Below are positions 54,068-63,498 of a stretch of DNA of 64,000 nt, piece by piece. Numbering within the stretch: the first letter of the stretch is position 1; each line of letters opens with the position of its first letter. The DNA lies in NCBI GenBank assembly GCA_937995655.1, contig CALKJI010000001.1, positions 95,613 through 159,612 on the forward strand, given 5' to 3'. A program made the translations under genes and the position numbers. The notes beneath the pieces were generated by a model, which made no database searches, was not told the origin of the DNA, and worked only from the letters and a program-made list of their open reading frames with translations. Source of the DNA: an uncultured Pseudothermotoga sp. Its GTDB lineage: Bacteria; Thermotogota; Thermotogae; Thermotogales; DSM-5069.

Positions 54068-54580
54068 TCACTTTTCATGAAAAGATTTAATACGCCGAAT
54101 CATCTCTGGTAATTTGATTATATCCATGATACCGAATCTCTCGATTTTTCCAACGGCTACCCAGAACTTTCCAGCCTCGTCGTACTCCACTATCAATCTG
54201 TATTTCCCTGGCACCGTTTCAAAATGATCTTCAAAATATATCCATTCGTACGTGCCTACAAAACCTTCGTAATAAACCCTCGGTACAACTTTCTCTGTAC
54301 TGAATTCTACTATCACATTGCCTTCTGGCCCAACCAATTTGAATCTTGGACGGAACTCCTTGAGCCTCTCAATCTTCGGTACGGCAAAGGTTAAATAAAG
54401 TTTCTCTCCGTTGGACACCAATGTGATCTCTTTCTCACCTGCTGAAGTCACTTCGTAATAATGTACCTGGGAGATCGCGATGTCCTTTATAACTTCACTC
54501 TCAAAAAAAGGCACGTGTGCCAGGGCGATGAAAGGGAAAAACAGAACTGTAATTGTGATTCCCTTGGCTAAAAGACTCAT
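54068..54580 (-). CDS. Exported protein of unknown function
   Basis: A 170-aa protein with signal peptide (residues 1-22, LAKGITITVLFFPFIALAHVP) and a beta-rich mature part (EITLVSNGEKLYLTFAVP, RFKLVGPEGNVIVEFS, VPGKYRLIVEYD) that resembles an immunoglobulin-like sandwich, ending in a short basic helix. ATG 54580 is preferred, with GGAGGGCGAG upstream, over a start 5 codons earlier. It precedes nothing obvious; the HD-GYP gene lies upstream on the same strand with a 48-base gap. Function unknown. Confidence 0.7.
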   Translation of the reverse strand: MSLLAKGITITVLFFPFIALAHVPFFESEVIKDIAISQVHYYEVTSAGEKEITLVSNGEKLYLTFAVPKIERLKEFRPRFKLVGPEGNVIVEFSTEKVVPRVYYEGFVGTYEWIYFEDHFETVPGKYRLIVEYDEAGKFWVAVGKIERFGIMDIIKLPEMIRRIKSFHEK

Positions 54581-54628
54581 CTTCTCGCCCTCCATAAAGT
54601 CGGCTTAGAAATTCTTAGCACAAAGTCA

Positions 54629-56326
54629 TTAATCTTTGAGTTCTTCATACACCTTTCTTACATCTTCGATCTTTGTCAAGAATGCTTCGACTATCTTTGG
54701 ATCAAAATGAGTCCCATTTTCACTCACGATTACTTCTAAAGCCTCTTCGAAAGACATGACTTCTTTGTAAGGTCTCTTCGTCGTCAGAGCATCAAAGACA
54801 TCGGCAAGGGCAACGATTCTACCTTCGATACTTATCTGGTCGCCTTTTTTTCCAACGGGATACCCTTTTCCATCGAACCTTTCGTGATGATCTGCTATGA
54901 TGTTTTTGATGGTCAACAGACTACTTTCTTGGATGATAGATCTAACTTGTTTTTCAAAGTTTTCTATTATCATCAAGCCGTAGGTAACGTGTTTTTTCAT
55001 AACTTCCCATTCTCTTGAATCGAGTCTCGAAGGTTTTAAGAGTATTGAGTCTGGAATTCCTATCTTTCCAATATCGTGGAGTGGTGAAAACTCAAATATT
55101 TCTCTAACCTTTTTTGGATGCAAATTCAACTGTTGAGCTATTATCTTAGAATAATTTGCAACTCTTTTTATATGGTTTCCTGTCTCGCTGTCTTTAAACT
55201 CCACCAAATTGACCAAACTGTTTCCAAAATAGGCAAAAGCTCTTTGAATCGTGAGAGAGTAAAATAATCGATAAGATATAACGGTAGAGATCGAAGCAAA
55301 AAGCTTTGCATCCTTCTCAGTGTAGTTATAGTTTTTATCGGAGGCAAGAAACAAAAATCCAAAGGGTCTGCTGTTTATACTTAACATCTGTGTTATATTA
55401 GAATTGAACCCCTCTTCGAGAAGTAACTTCAAACTCAAAGATCCAGTTTTTTCCTGTCTTTCTTTGAAGTTGTTTATTATCCTTGTCGTTTCGTTCTTCG
55501 CAACCATTTCTCCGAGAGAGGTTTCATTCAGTTTCTGGGAAAAGCCCTCTGTAAGCTTGGGGACCACACCAGGCTTTGATATGTAGGCTACCTCTGCAAT
55601 AACATCTTGACTCTCCCAGTCTATGAAAGCGACAGAAAATCTCTGAGAGTTAAAGATGTTACATAGATAGGGACCCACGCCGTATATAAAGTCTTCGACA
55701 GAGTAGTTCATCGGCATGTGTTTGAAGGTTTCGTAAATAGAGAGAATATCATTTATATTGCTGATCGATCTGTTCAATTGTACATCTTCTTCAAAGCGAG
55801 GTTCCTCAAGAGGAATTTTTGATATGTACATATTCTCTGACATGTACGAAACCTTTTTCAAGATCTTATCTATAGAATACAAGAACAATCTCCCACTCTT
55901 GAAAAGCTTCACTATGAGGAACAGAGAGGCGATCACCAAAAAGGCGTATGTCCAACGTATCTGACTTATTTGGCTTTTGATAAACCTTGCTTCATAACTT
56001 CTAAGAAATTCTGCGAAGACTCTTATTTGAGAAACCAGTTTTTCTCTATCTAACAAACCCCTTTGGTAATTTTCCAGTGAGCCCGTGTACTCCTTTGTGT
56101 CATATCCATATTTTTCCATCACATCTAACAAGACCTTCGGCTCAGAGCGGTTAGCTATGACATCGTTTATTTGGTTGAAGTCTTTACGCATCTGCAAATA
56201 ATTGTTGTTGAAGACATAAATTTCAAAAATTGTCCAGGCAAAGATAATCAAGTACAGCAGCACCAACGATATAACATAAACAACTATACCCTTAAGTTCA
56301 AACCTGATGCTTCTAATTCTTTTCAC
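54629..56326 (-). CDS. Membrane-bound GAF/HD-GYP cyclic-di-GMP phosphodiesterase-type protein
   Basis: A 565-aa protein. Two N-terminal membrane helices (about residues 13-35 and 127-150) flank an extracytoplasmic sensor loop; a GAF-like region follows (about 200-360); the C-terminus is an HD-GYP domain with SPLHDIGKIGIPD and ADHHERFDGKGYP, all metal and GYP residues present. It probably degrades cyclic di-GMP in response to an external signal. GTG 56326 is preferred because GGGAGG lies upstream; the open frame begins 14 codons earlier. Confidence 0.88.
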   Translation of the reverse strand: MKRIRSIRFELKGIVVYVISLVLLYLIIFAWTIFEIYVFNNNYLQMRKDFNQINDVIANRSEPKVLLDVMEKYGYDTKEYTGSLENYQRGLLDREKLVSQIRVFAEFLRSYEARFIKSQISQIRWTYAFLVIASLFLIVKLFKSGRLFLYSIDKILKKVSYMSENMYISKIPLEEPRFEEDVQLNRSISNINDILSIYETFKHMPMNYSVEDFIYGVGPYLCNIFNSQRFSVAFIDWESQDVIAEVAYISKPGVVPKLTEGFSQKLNETSLGEMVAKNETTRIINNFKERQEKTGSLSLKLLLEEGFNSNITQMLSINSRPFGFLFLASDKNYNYTEKDAKLFASISTVISYRLFYSLTIQRAFAYFGNSLVNLVEFKDSETGNHIKRVANYSKIIAQQLNLHPKKVREIFEFSPLHDIGKIGIPDSILLKPSRLDSREWEVMKKHVTYGLMIIENFEKQVRSIIQESSLLTIKNIIADHHERFDGKGYPVGKKGDQISIEGRIVALADVFDALTTKRPYKEVMSFEEALEVIVSENGTHFDPKIVEAFLTKIEDVRKVYEELKD

Positions 56327-56368
56327 CCTTTGACCTCCCAATTTTGAGACAATCTTGTGTAAATACAA

Positions 56369-56897
56369 CTTAAGATATCTTTCATCATGTTCACAATAAT
56401 ATTATGACATAAAAGTTTGTAGTGATATCATTTCATTTCAAAGAAGTTTCATACTTAATGGCGGTGGAGGTGTCTTTTTGTGGCTTTTACCAAACACTAC
56501 CATTTATAATAACAACATTTTGTAACTAACACATCGAAACCAGGTTTCGTTTTTACAAATTACCCTGTGAGCAGCGATTTTTCATGAGAAAGGAGACACT
56601 TTTTTGATTTAAGACTTCTCGAGATCTATCCCGAATTCAAGCATCAAAGATGATTTGGCAGCAAGGGGCAACCTTTTTTGAAAAGCCCAATCCTTTCCAG
56701 TCTTTTTTGAAATAGGTTTCAAACCTGCGGCTCGAGAACTTTTCATCTCCATCTCACTGTTTTTTTCACAGACTAGACAAAATAACAACACTGGGGGACA
56801 TCACAGATACCGGGCTCAGAGCCTCCATATTTGAGAAAGTTGTACCTCGGTGATCTTTGAGTTTCTCGCTCTCTTTGTCTCAAAGATTCAACAAAAA
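56369..56897. other. Non-coding gap of about 530 bases with one doubtful short ORF
   Basis: No recognised gene. The only sizeable frame is 56609-56791 on the minus strand (60 codons, ending LEFGIDLEKS, with a CxxC near its start). It has no clear ribosome-binding site; an internal ATG gives 47 codons. It may be the tail of a decayed gene. The left part (56400-56560) is AT-rich and could hold the promoter of the HD-GYP gene. Confidence 0.35.
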
Positions 56898-57875
56898 CTA
56901 GACGTACTTGACCACCTCTTCCAAAGGCTGTCTATCTCTTTGAGACAACTCGGTAGCTTGGTGCTTTTCAGAAAGTTGTGAAAGATCTCCAGTGGGATAA
57001 CCAACGGCGATGATGGTTATCACTACATTTTCTTGGGGTATGGAAAGTATGTTTTTGATAACTATGGGATCGAACCCGGCTACAGGATGTGCAACTAGAC
57101 CCATTTGTGTTGCTTGAATCTGTAAGAACGCAACAGCTTCACCTAAATCAAACAGGAAATAATCCCTACCATCTGAAAGCTGACAAGCCATATCCTTTTT
57201 TGCGTGGACTATTATCAGAACTGGTGCCTTCTTCATCCAGTAATTTCCTCCCGAGAGTGCCTCATGAACCTTGCTTAAAACATCTTTCGATCTAACAACG
57301 ATGAACCTCCATGGCTGTTTATTCGCACAAGATGGAGCAAGATGTGCAGCATATAAGAGTGTTTTCAACAGCTCATCTGAGATTTCATCCTCTCTCAAAG
57401 CTCTCCTAGCCCTTCTGAGTTCTATCCAATGGTTTAAAGAATTGTCTTCTTTAATGATCTTTTCCAACTGTGATTTGACTTCATCGACATGTCCGGTAAC
57501 TTTCACATTATAAGAACTCCATCTGATGAAATTCCACCGATCCAAGATGAATGTGGAACGAACAGTTACACCATATTTTTGAGCATTCAAAGATCTTATG
57601 AACTCTCCATCCCCGTCGGACAAAAAGTTAACCTTCAGTTGATGTTTTTCTTTGAATTTCTTAAGTGATTCTGGACGATCCCTCGAGACACCATAAACAT
57701 TTGTTCCATGTGACTTAAACCATTCCAGAGCATTTGAGAAATCTTGCGCTTCCTTTGTACAACCCATCGTTCCAGCTTTTGGAAACAGGTACACGACAGA
57801 GTACTTACCAAGCAAATCAAACTCAGTAACCTTTTTACCATTCTCGTCCAAAAGATCGAATTTTAACCTTTGCAT
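56898..57875 (-). CDS. Peroxiredoxin (BCP-type)-nitroreductase fusion protein
   Basis: A 325-aa chimera. Residues 1-145 are a thioredoxin-fold peroxiredoxin with the peroxidatic site PKAGTMGCTKEAQDF; the usual second cysteine five residues on is Gln, so it is 1-Cys-like. Residues about 150-325 are an FMN nitroreductase (RRARRALREDEISDE, HLAPSCANKQPWRF, VAVGYP). I recall such a chimera from Thermotoga maritima, where the flavin domain reduces the peroxidase. ATG 57875 has GAAGGAGGTGAG upstream; the 78 extra codons of the open frame are not coding. Confidence 0.9.
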   Translation of the reverse strand: MQRLKFDLLDENGKKVTEFDLLGKYSVVYLFPKAGTMGCTKEAQDFSNALEWFKSHGTNVYGVSRDRPESLKKFKEKHQLKVNFLSDGDGEFIRSLNAQKYGVTVRSTFILDRWNFIRWSSYNVKVTGHVDEVKSQLEKIIKEDNSLNHWIELRRARRALREDEISDELLKTLLYAAHLAPSCANKQPWRFIVVRSKDVLSKVHEALSGGNYWMKKAPVLIIVHAKKDMACQLSDGRDYFLFDLGEAVAFLQIQATQMGLVAHPVAGFDPIVIKNILSIPQENVVITIIAVGYPTGDLSQLSEKHQATELSQRDRQPLEEVVKYV

Positions 57876-58165
57876 ACACTCACCTCCTTCACTATTAATA
57901 ATACCTGAGCAAGAGTTATCTGGGTGTATAATAATCTTGAATGAATTCTTGTAACATTGCACATTAAATAGTAAATTATGAATAGTCCAAAATTTCTGAG
58001 AACTTTTCCGACATTTTGCCCAAGGCATATATGTGGAATCTCTAAAATATAAGGCACTAAAGTTTTTAGAAATGAACCAGCTAGTCCAAAAACACGACCA
58101 AACTCTCATTTAGATTAGCACATTTTCATCCAATTGATCTTTCTTTGTTAGTTTGTATTCAAATC

Positions 58166-59497
58166 TCATACCGAGATTGCCAGGGCTCTCATGTATCCCA
58201 TGGATGTGGCATACTGAATGGATCTTGTCCAGCCAGAACAGTCACCAATGACATGTAGGTTTTCAACAATGTCATTATTGAACTTGTTGGAATAGAACTT
58301 TACTTCCACAGCATAAAGAAGGTTATCGAAATATGCAACACCTTTTATGACATCGTCTAACCTGTCGATAAAGTCTACCAAAGATTCTCTGATCTTTGAA
58401 GGAAAGACCAAGTTCGCATCTCCCAGAATGAAGCTATCATTGTTCAAGGTTGGATAAACTCTTCCAAATCTTTTAGTTCTTCTATATTCTTTAAAATCTC
58501 CGTACGTTTGAAGTATTATCTTTTCCTGATCCCCAGCCAATATGTTTGCAAGTTTTGCAAGGTTTTTGCCGTAACCTGTGGGATCTTTGAACGGTTCGGT
58601 GAATCTTGTTGTAACAAGGACTGCAAAGTTTGTATTTTCGGTTTTGTGATAAGTGTCTGAGTAGCCATTGACGGTGGTGAAATCTTCATATTTCTCTAAT
58701 GCCACCTTGCCCGAAGGATTTTGGCAGAACAACCTACACATATATCCTGTTCTTGCCTTGTATCTAACTTTGACTTCATACATATCGAAGAACCTTTCCA
58801 TCACATGGTTGGGAAGTTCATACCTTATACCTATATCTACATAATAATTCTCTTTAACAAGGTGTGGATATTTTTCTTTGATACGGTCCATCAGTTTGTG
58901 TCCGCTTCTTCCAACGGCTATCACAACTTCGTCAAAGACAAATTCTCCTTTGTTTGTATAGATCTTATGTTTTTGTGAAAGTTCTATATCTTCCACCGTT
59001 GTATCAAAGTAAAATTGAATGTTCTTGAAAGATGAGAAATAGGCAAAGAGGTTGTCATTTGTTTCTCTCAGAACATCTGTGCCTAGGTGAAAAAAATACG
59101 ACTTGATAGGCTCAAACCCTTTGTCATAAAAGTTTCTGTAGGACTCTTCATCGCAGAAAGATTCTCCAAACTCTATCTTCTTTCCATCTTTTTCAAAGGA
59201 TTTCAGATAGTCTATCATCTTCGCCTTCTCCTTCATCTGGGGTATGTATCCAGAATGAGTGAGATAGAATTCCACTATCCTTTGCTGTACTTCTATGGGT
59301 ATATCCAGCTCTCCACCCATGCCTTTGCTTATGAAGATCTTTCCGTCCATCCTGACACCGGAGATCGTGTTATGAGTGTGGTCTTTACCCTTTTCAAAGA
59401 CTGTGATCTCATATTGGTCTATTCTCCCGCTCTCTATAAGCCCTTGCATAAACCCAATAGCTGCAGCACCAAAGCCAACGATAGCCAATTTTTTCAT
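58166..59497 (-). CDS. FAD-dependent oxidoreductase (COG2509-like)
   Basis: A 443-aa flavoprotein with an N-terminal dinucleotide fold (KLAIVGFGAAAIGFMQGL) and a second FAD motif EVVIAVGRSGHKLMD near residue 190, and a C-terminal GDCSGWTRSIQYATSMGYM loop that closes the flavin site. Similar uncharacterised dehydrogenases occur in many anaerobes. ATG 59497 follows GGAGG. Substrate unknown. It stands alone on the minus strand. Confidence 0.8.
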   Translation of the reverse strand: MKKLAIVGFGAAAIGFMQGLIESGRIDQYEITVFEKGKDHTHNTISGVRMDGKIFISKGMGGELDIPIEVQQRIVEFYLTHSGYIPQMKEKAKMIDYLKSFEKDGKKIEFGESFCDEESYRNFYDKGFEPIKSYFFHLGTDVLRETNDNLFAYFSSFKNIQFYFDTTVEDIELSQKHKIYTNKGEFVFDEVVIAVGRSGHKLMDRIKEKYPHLVKENYYVDIGIRYELPNHVMERFFDMYEVKVRYKARTGYMCRLFCQNPSGKVALEKYEDFTTVNGYSDTYHKTENTNFAVLVTTRFTEPFKDPTGYGKNLAKLANILAGDQEKIILQTYGDFKEYRRTKRFGRVYPTLNNDSFILGDANLVFPSKIRESLVDFIDRLDDVIKGVAYFDNLLYAVEVKFYSNKFNNDIVENLHVIGDCSGWTRSIQYATSMGYMRALAISV

Positions 59498-60554
59498 CAC
59501 CAATACCTCCACAGTTTATTTAACCATATTGCAGAATGCCCCAATTTTAACCTAAACTAAGTTCCATCTGCAGCTTGTCAGTAGGAAGATTGAGATTTTA
59601 TTAACTAAAAGTGGTATAACAAGCGCCTTTGTGAATTTTTCTATTCATCCCATTTTCGTATTATATATTATGGAGGGTACCCACGAAAGAGTAGACAGGC
59701 GTAAACTGCCATAGGTCTAATCTGTCAGATCTTGCCCTAAAGTTTTCACCAGATCTTGGGTAGATCTTAACCTTTCAAGATCACTTCATAGTCAAGGGTG
59801 ACTTTGATGAAAGATCGCCTATCCCATTGCCACCTATTATGAACCTCATCTTTGAAGGATTTCACGGTCCTGTGCATAAAATTCAAGACTTTTTGAACTG
59901 ACAGTTTCAAGACGAAACTTACAAGTGACTCAACCTTTCTCTATCAGAAGATCTATGGATTTCACCTAATTAAAGATTTATAAAAAGGTTGAACTGGCCT
60001 AGCCAAAGGTTGAGTCGCAAATTGGTACGGCAGGGAAAATTCACAAAGTCATGGTCTCAACGGTAAATTATTCACAACCTTCTTCATCTTAAAAAGTTCT
60101 CTTTCACAGAAAACTCAGAAATATCGCACAAAACCAATCTCTCTTACAAGTTTTATTTTCACCCCTTCATCCTTCGGTCAACTGGTTGTGTTGAACATTT
60201 AATGTTTGTACTATCTTCATGTGCAAAACAATTCAACTAAATAGGGCAGAGTTTTCTGCCCTTTTTTGTTGTTCCATACCACGTCGAAGTTTTTGGTGTG
60301 GTCATCCAACTTTTTCAAACCCTTTTCGTGATCGGTGTAGGCATTCTTTGTAAAATTCACTGTAAAGAGTATAATTTTACATCGGAGCCAAAATGTCGTT
60401 AAAAGATTTCGCAGTTGGTGTCGAAAGTCTCTACGCTACCTCATGGTCAAAAAGATAGAACACCCCTTCTCAGTTTATATTAAGAAGCCTTGTACGATGT
60501 AAATTGTTATATAATAGTGACGAATACTTGTCTCACTTTGAGGAGGTGTTGTCT
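59498..60554. other. Gene-poor gap of about 1.05 kb ending in an orphan terminator
   Basis: No gene could be supported. A 47-codon minus frame (59767-59910, TTG start) reads MKLSVQKVLNFMHRTVKSF and ends YEVILKG, but has no ribosome-binding site. The plus strand carries a convincing terminator at 60244 without any plus-strand gene before it. 60270-60554 is the leader and promoter region of dctP; TATAAT occurs at about 60510-60515. The stretch may hold a non-coding RNA or a decayed gene. Confidence 0.4.
60244..60267 (+). terminator. Rho-independent terminator without an upstream gene
   Basis: GGGCAGA and TCTGCCC pair around GTTT, followed by six Ts. On the plus strand it is a strong terminator, yet the nearest gene to its left is on the other strand. 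It points to an unannotated plus-strand transcript in 59.6-60.2 kb, or insulates dctP. Confidence 0.85.
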
Positions 60555-61514
60555 ATGAGGAAGCTGGTGGTCGTAGTTCTTTCTCTGTTAGTTGTCGTAG
60601 CCATTTCTGCCACCGTAACGTGGAGAATGGCAGAGGTTCATCCGCTCAATTATCCCACAACCCAAGCCAATATTTTCTTTGCTGAAACGGTCAGAAAAAT
60701 GACAAACGGCAGGATCAACATCCAGGTTCTCTATGGAGGTCAACTCGGAGGAGAGACCGAGACCATTCAACAGACAATGGCGGGAATTATCCAGGTCAAC
60801 AGGACAAACGCTGCGCCTCTTGCATCGTTCGTCGATACTCTGAGCGTTTTGTCATTACCGTTCTTGTTTAGAGACAAAGAACATTTCTGGAAAGTACTGG
60901 ATGGTCCAATTGGAGAACAGCTCCTTGAGTCTATGAAATCTTCTGGCTTGATCGGTCTAACTTTCTATGATTCTGGAGCAAGGAGCTTCTATACGACTAA
61001 AAAGCCTATCTTGAAGGTTGAGGACGTAAAAGGTTTAAAGATAAGGGTTCAAAATGCACCTGTTTTCGTAGAAATGATAAAGCTACTCGGGGGAACACCC
61101 ATAGTTATGGAATACGGCCAAGTTTACAGTGCACTCCAAACTGGTGTAGTCGACGGTGCAGAAAACAACATTCCTTCCTATGAATCTTCAAGCCATTACG
61201 AGGTAGCGCCCCACTATACTTTCAACAGACACACGATGGTGCCAGAGATACTGTTCATGAATTTGGCAACCTGGAACTCTCTATCAAAGGAAGATCAATT
61301 GATAATCAAAACAGCTGCGTACGCTGCTTCTTTGTATGAAAGAAAACTCTGGGAAGAACGTGAAAAAATCAGTCTTGAAAAGGTCAAAGACAGAGTCAAT
61401 CTGTACAATTTAACGCCCGAAGAACTAAAGCGATTCCAAGATGCAGTTCAACCAATTTATAAACAATACGAGAAGCATAAGGCTATCATTGATTCAATCA
61501 TCAATACTAAGTGA
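60555..61514 (+). CDS. dctP: TRAP transporter solute-binding protein (DctP)
   Basis: A 319-aa periplasmic binding protein with signal peptide (residues 1-20, VVVVLSLLVVVAISATV). Family motifs: GRINIQVLYGGQLGGETETIQQ, KIRVQNAPVFVEMIKLLGGTP (with the arginine that binds the carboxylate of the ligand) and DGAENNIPSYES. ATG 60555 follows GAGGAGGTG. Probably binds an organic acid. It is followed by a 9-bp-stem hairpin before dctQ. Confidence 0.93.
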   Translation: MRKLVVVVLSLLVVVAISATVTWRMAEVHPLNYPTTQANIFFAETVRKMTNGRINIQVLYGGQLGGETETIQQTMAGIIQVNRTNAAPLASFVDTLSVLSLPFLFRDKEHFWKVLDGPIGEQLLESMKSSGLIGLTFYDSGARSFYTTKKPILKVEDVKGLKIRVQNAPVFVEMIKLLGGTPIVMEYGQVYSALQTGVVDGAENNIPSYESSSHYEVAPHYTFNRHTMVPEILFMNLATWNSLSKEDQLIIKTAAYAASLYERKLWEEREKISLEKVKDRVNLYNLTPEELKRFQDAVQPIYKQYEKHKAIIDSIINTK

Positions 61515-61520
61515 ATGTAA

Positions 61521-61542
61521 AGAGGGAGGAATACCTCCCTCT
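61521..61542 (+). promoter_or_regulatory. Intercistronic hairpin between dctP and dctQ
   Basis: AGAGGGAGG and CCTCCCTCT pair perfectly around AATA, 6 bases after the dctP stop. Only TCC AATTT follows, so no strong T tract. Likely shields dctP mRNA from 3' decay or causes partial termination, as for the hairpins at 1626 and 8428. Confidence 0.7.
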
Positions 61543-61562
61543 TCCAATTTGGTGAGCGAGCT

Positions 61563-62039
61563 GTGGGTAAGGTGAAGAAAATCCTAAACTTGATAGATAA
61601 ATCGATAAGATGGTTTGGAACAGTATCTTTGGTAACTATGTTGTGTGTAGCACTGCTTGATTTGTTCTTCCGGGATATTCTTTTAAAACCGATTTCTTGG
61701 TCTTTGGAGTTTATTCTCTTGATCATGCTTTGGCTTGCCATGTTAAACAGTGCTGTTGGAGTGAGAAATGATCTTCACATCAGCATGGGACTTTTTGCAT
61801 CGAGTCTTTCGAAACGTGCAAAAGATATCTTGGGCATATCTATAAATCTGTTGATAGTTTACTACGCATGGATCACGATCAAAGGTTGTTTATACATGGC
61901 AAAGCTACCGGGAAGAATGTCAATTCTGAGGCTTCATTATGGTTGGATGTACTATTCGGGTGTTGTTTGTGGTATTCTTCTGATACTATTTTGTGTTGAA
62001 AGGATTATTCAAACCATTATGAGGTGGTTTAAGAAATGA
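61563..62039 (+). CDS. dctQ: TRAP transporter small membrane subunit (DctQ)
   Basis: A 158-aa protein with four membrane helices. The motifs WSLEFILLIMLWLAMLNSAVGVRNDLHISM are characteristic of DctQ. GTG start, GGTGAG upstream. It overlaps dctM by 4 bases (ATGA). Confidence 0.92.
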   Translation: MGKVKKILNLIDKSIRWFGTVSLVTMLCVALLDLFFRDILLKPISWSLEFILLIMLWLAMLNSAVGVRNDLHISMGLFASSLSKRAKDILGISINLLIVYYAWITIKGCLYMAKLPGRMSILRLHYGWMYYSGVVCGILLILFCVERIIQTIMRWFKK

Positions 62040-63430
62040 AGAATTTGGTGAAGATGGTTGCAATTTTTGCGATAATTTTTATTCTCACAACCCTTTGGTT
62101 AAAAGTTCCTTTCTATGACACTCTTATGTCAAAACAGGCACAACAGATAATTTTTCTATGGTTGAGCTTGAGCTTTTTTATTTTGATAGGAATGCCTATC
62201 TCCATAGCAATTGGTCTATCGGCAGTTTTTACAACGCTTTTTCTTGGTATACCGATAATGGCAGTTTATCAAAGATTGATCTTTGGTATAAATTCTTTTG
62301 CCTTTGCTTCAATAGCCTTTTTTATTCTTCTTGGACAAGCCGTTAACTACACAGGACTATCAGACGATTTGATTCAGCTTTCAAACCTCGTCGTAGGCAA
62401 GTTCAAAGGTGGGTTCGCTTATGTAAACGTCTTGGCAAGCATGCTTTTTGGTGGAATATCTGGGTCAGCTGTTGCAGATGTGGCTTCATTAGGAATCGTG
62501 GAAATACCTATGATGGAAAAACAAGGGTACTCTAAGGAATTCTCTACCGCTTTGACTGTAACTAGTTCGATTCAGGGAATTGTGATTCCACCAAGCCAGA
62601 ACATGATTATTTATGCCATGGCAGCGGGTGGAGTCTCGGTGGGTGCACTGTTTGCGGCGGGTTACTTACCAGGAATAATACTTGGCTTGAGCCAAATGCT
62701 GGTCATTTTCGTATTGGCCAGGCTGAAAAACTTTCCAAAGGGAGAAAATATTCCAAAAGAGAAAATACCTGGAATATTGGCAAGGGCTATACCCGTATTG
62801 CTCGTAGGTTTGATAACAGCAGGTGGAATCATCTTTGGATGGTTCACGGCGGCTGAAGCTTCAGCTTTCGGAGCTTTTCTGGCGTTGCTTTTCGGATTGA
62901 TTTTCCATAAACAAGGACGATCTTGGAAGACAGTAATAAACATATTCAAAGAATCAGCGCAGACTTCCGCAATGGTATTGTTTTTGATAGCCAATGCCAG
63001 CGCATTCAGCTACATAATGGCATATCTTCAGATACCGAGTTACCTTGCACGTGCCATTTTCTCGATAAGCACCGATAAGGTAACAGTACTTTTGATGATA
63101 AATCTGTTGCTCCTTGTCCTTGGATTGTTCATGGACATGGCTCCTTTGATCGTGATCATGACACCCATACTGCTTCCGATTGTCAGGAGTTTAGGTATGT
63201 CTTCCGAACAGTTTGGGATAATAATGATGATAAATCTTGGCATTGGGTTATGTACTCCACCAGTAGGTAACGCGTTGTTCACTGGCTGTGCGGTCGGTAA
63301 GACGAGCATCGAGAGGACGGCAGTGGCAATGATTCCTCTCTATGCTGCCATGATTGGTGCATTAATTTTGATAACCTATGTTCCAGCCATAACGATGGCT
63401 GTGCCAAGGCTGCTAGGACTGGTCAGATAA
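62036..63430 (+). CDS. dctM: TRAP transporter large membrane subunit (DctM)
   Basis: A 464-aa protein with about 12-13 helices that forms the sodium-coupled channel. Motifs MLFGGISGSAVADVASLG, VTSSIQGIVIPPSQNMIIYA, GWFTAAEASAFGAFLAL and GIGLCTPPVGNALFTGCAVG are typical. An extra helix-rich N-terminus of about 35 residues precedes the standard start. The operon ends about 70 bases before the first CRISPR repeat relic. Confidence 0.94.
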   Translation: MKNLVKMVAIFAIIFILTTLWLKVPFYDTLMSKQAQQIIFLWLSLSFFILIGMPISIAIGLSAVFTTLFLGIPIMAVYQRLIFGINSFAFASIAFFILLGQAVNYTGLSDDLIQLSNLVVGKFKGGFAYVNVLASMLFGGISGSAVADVASLGIVEIPMMEKQGYSKEFSTALTVTSSIQGIVIPPSQNMIIYAMAAGGVSVGALFAAGYLPGIILGLSQMLVIFVLARLKNFPKGENIPKEKIPGILARAIPVLLVGLITAGGIIFGWFTAAEASAFGAFLALLFGLIFHKQGRSWKTVINIFKESAQTSAMVLFLIANASAFSYIMAYLQIPSYLARAIFSISTDKVTVLLMINLLLLVLGLFMDMAPLIVIMTPILLPIVRSLGMSSEQFGIIMMINLGIGLCTPPVGNALFTGCAVGKTSIERTAVAMIPLYAAMIGALILITYVPAITMAVPRLLGLVR

Positions 63431-63498
63431 ACGAAAAACCAATTCCATCTCAGATTCTAGTAAGCAAAATACAAGGACTTTTCCAAAGCTACAGGGGA

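Noticed and set aside
56898..58109. A 403-residue protein extending upstream of the peroxiredoxin domain
   Set aside because: The first 78 codons are not similar to any peroxiredoxin and include the ribosome-binding site GAAGGAGGTGAG of the ATG at 57875.
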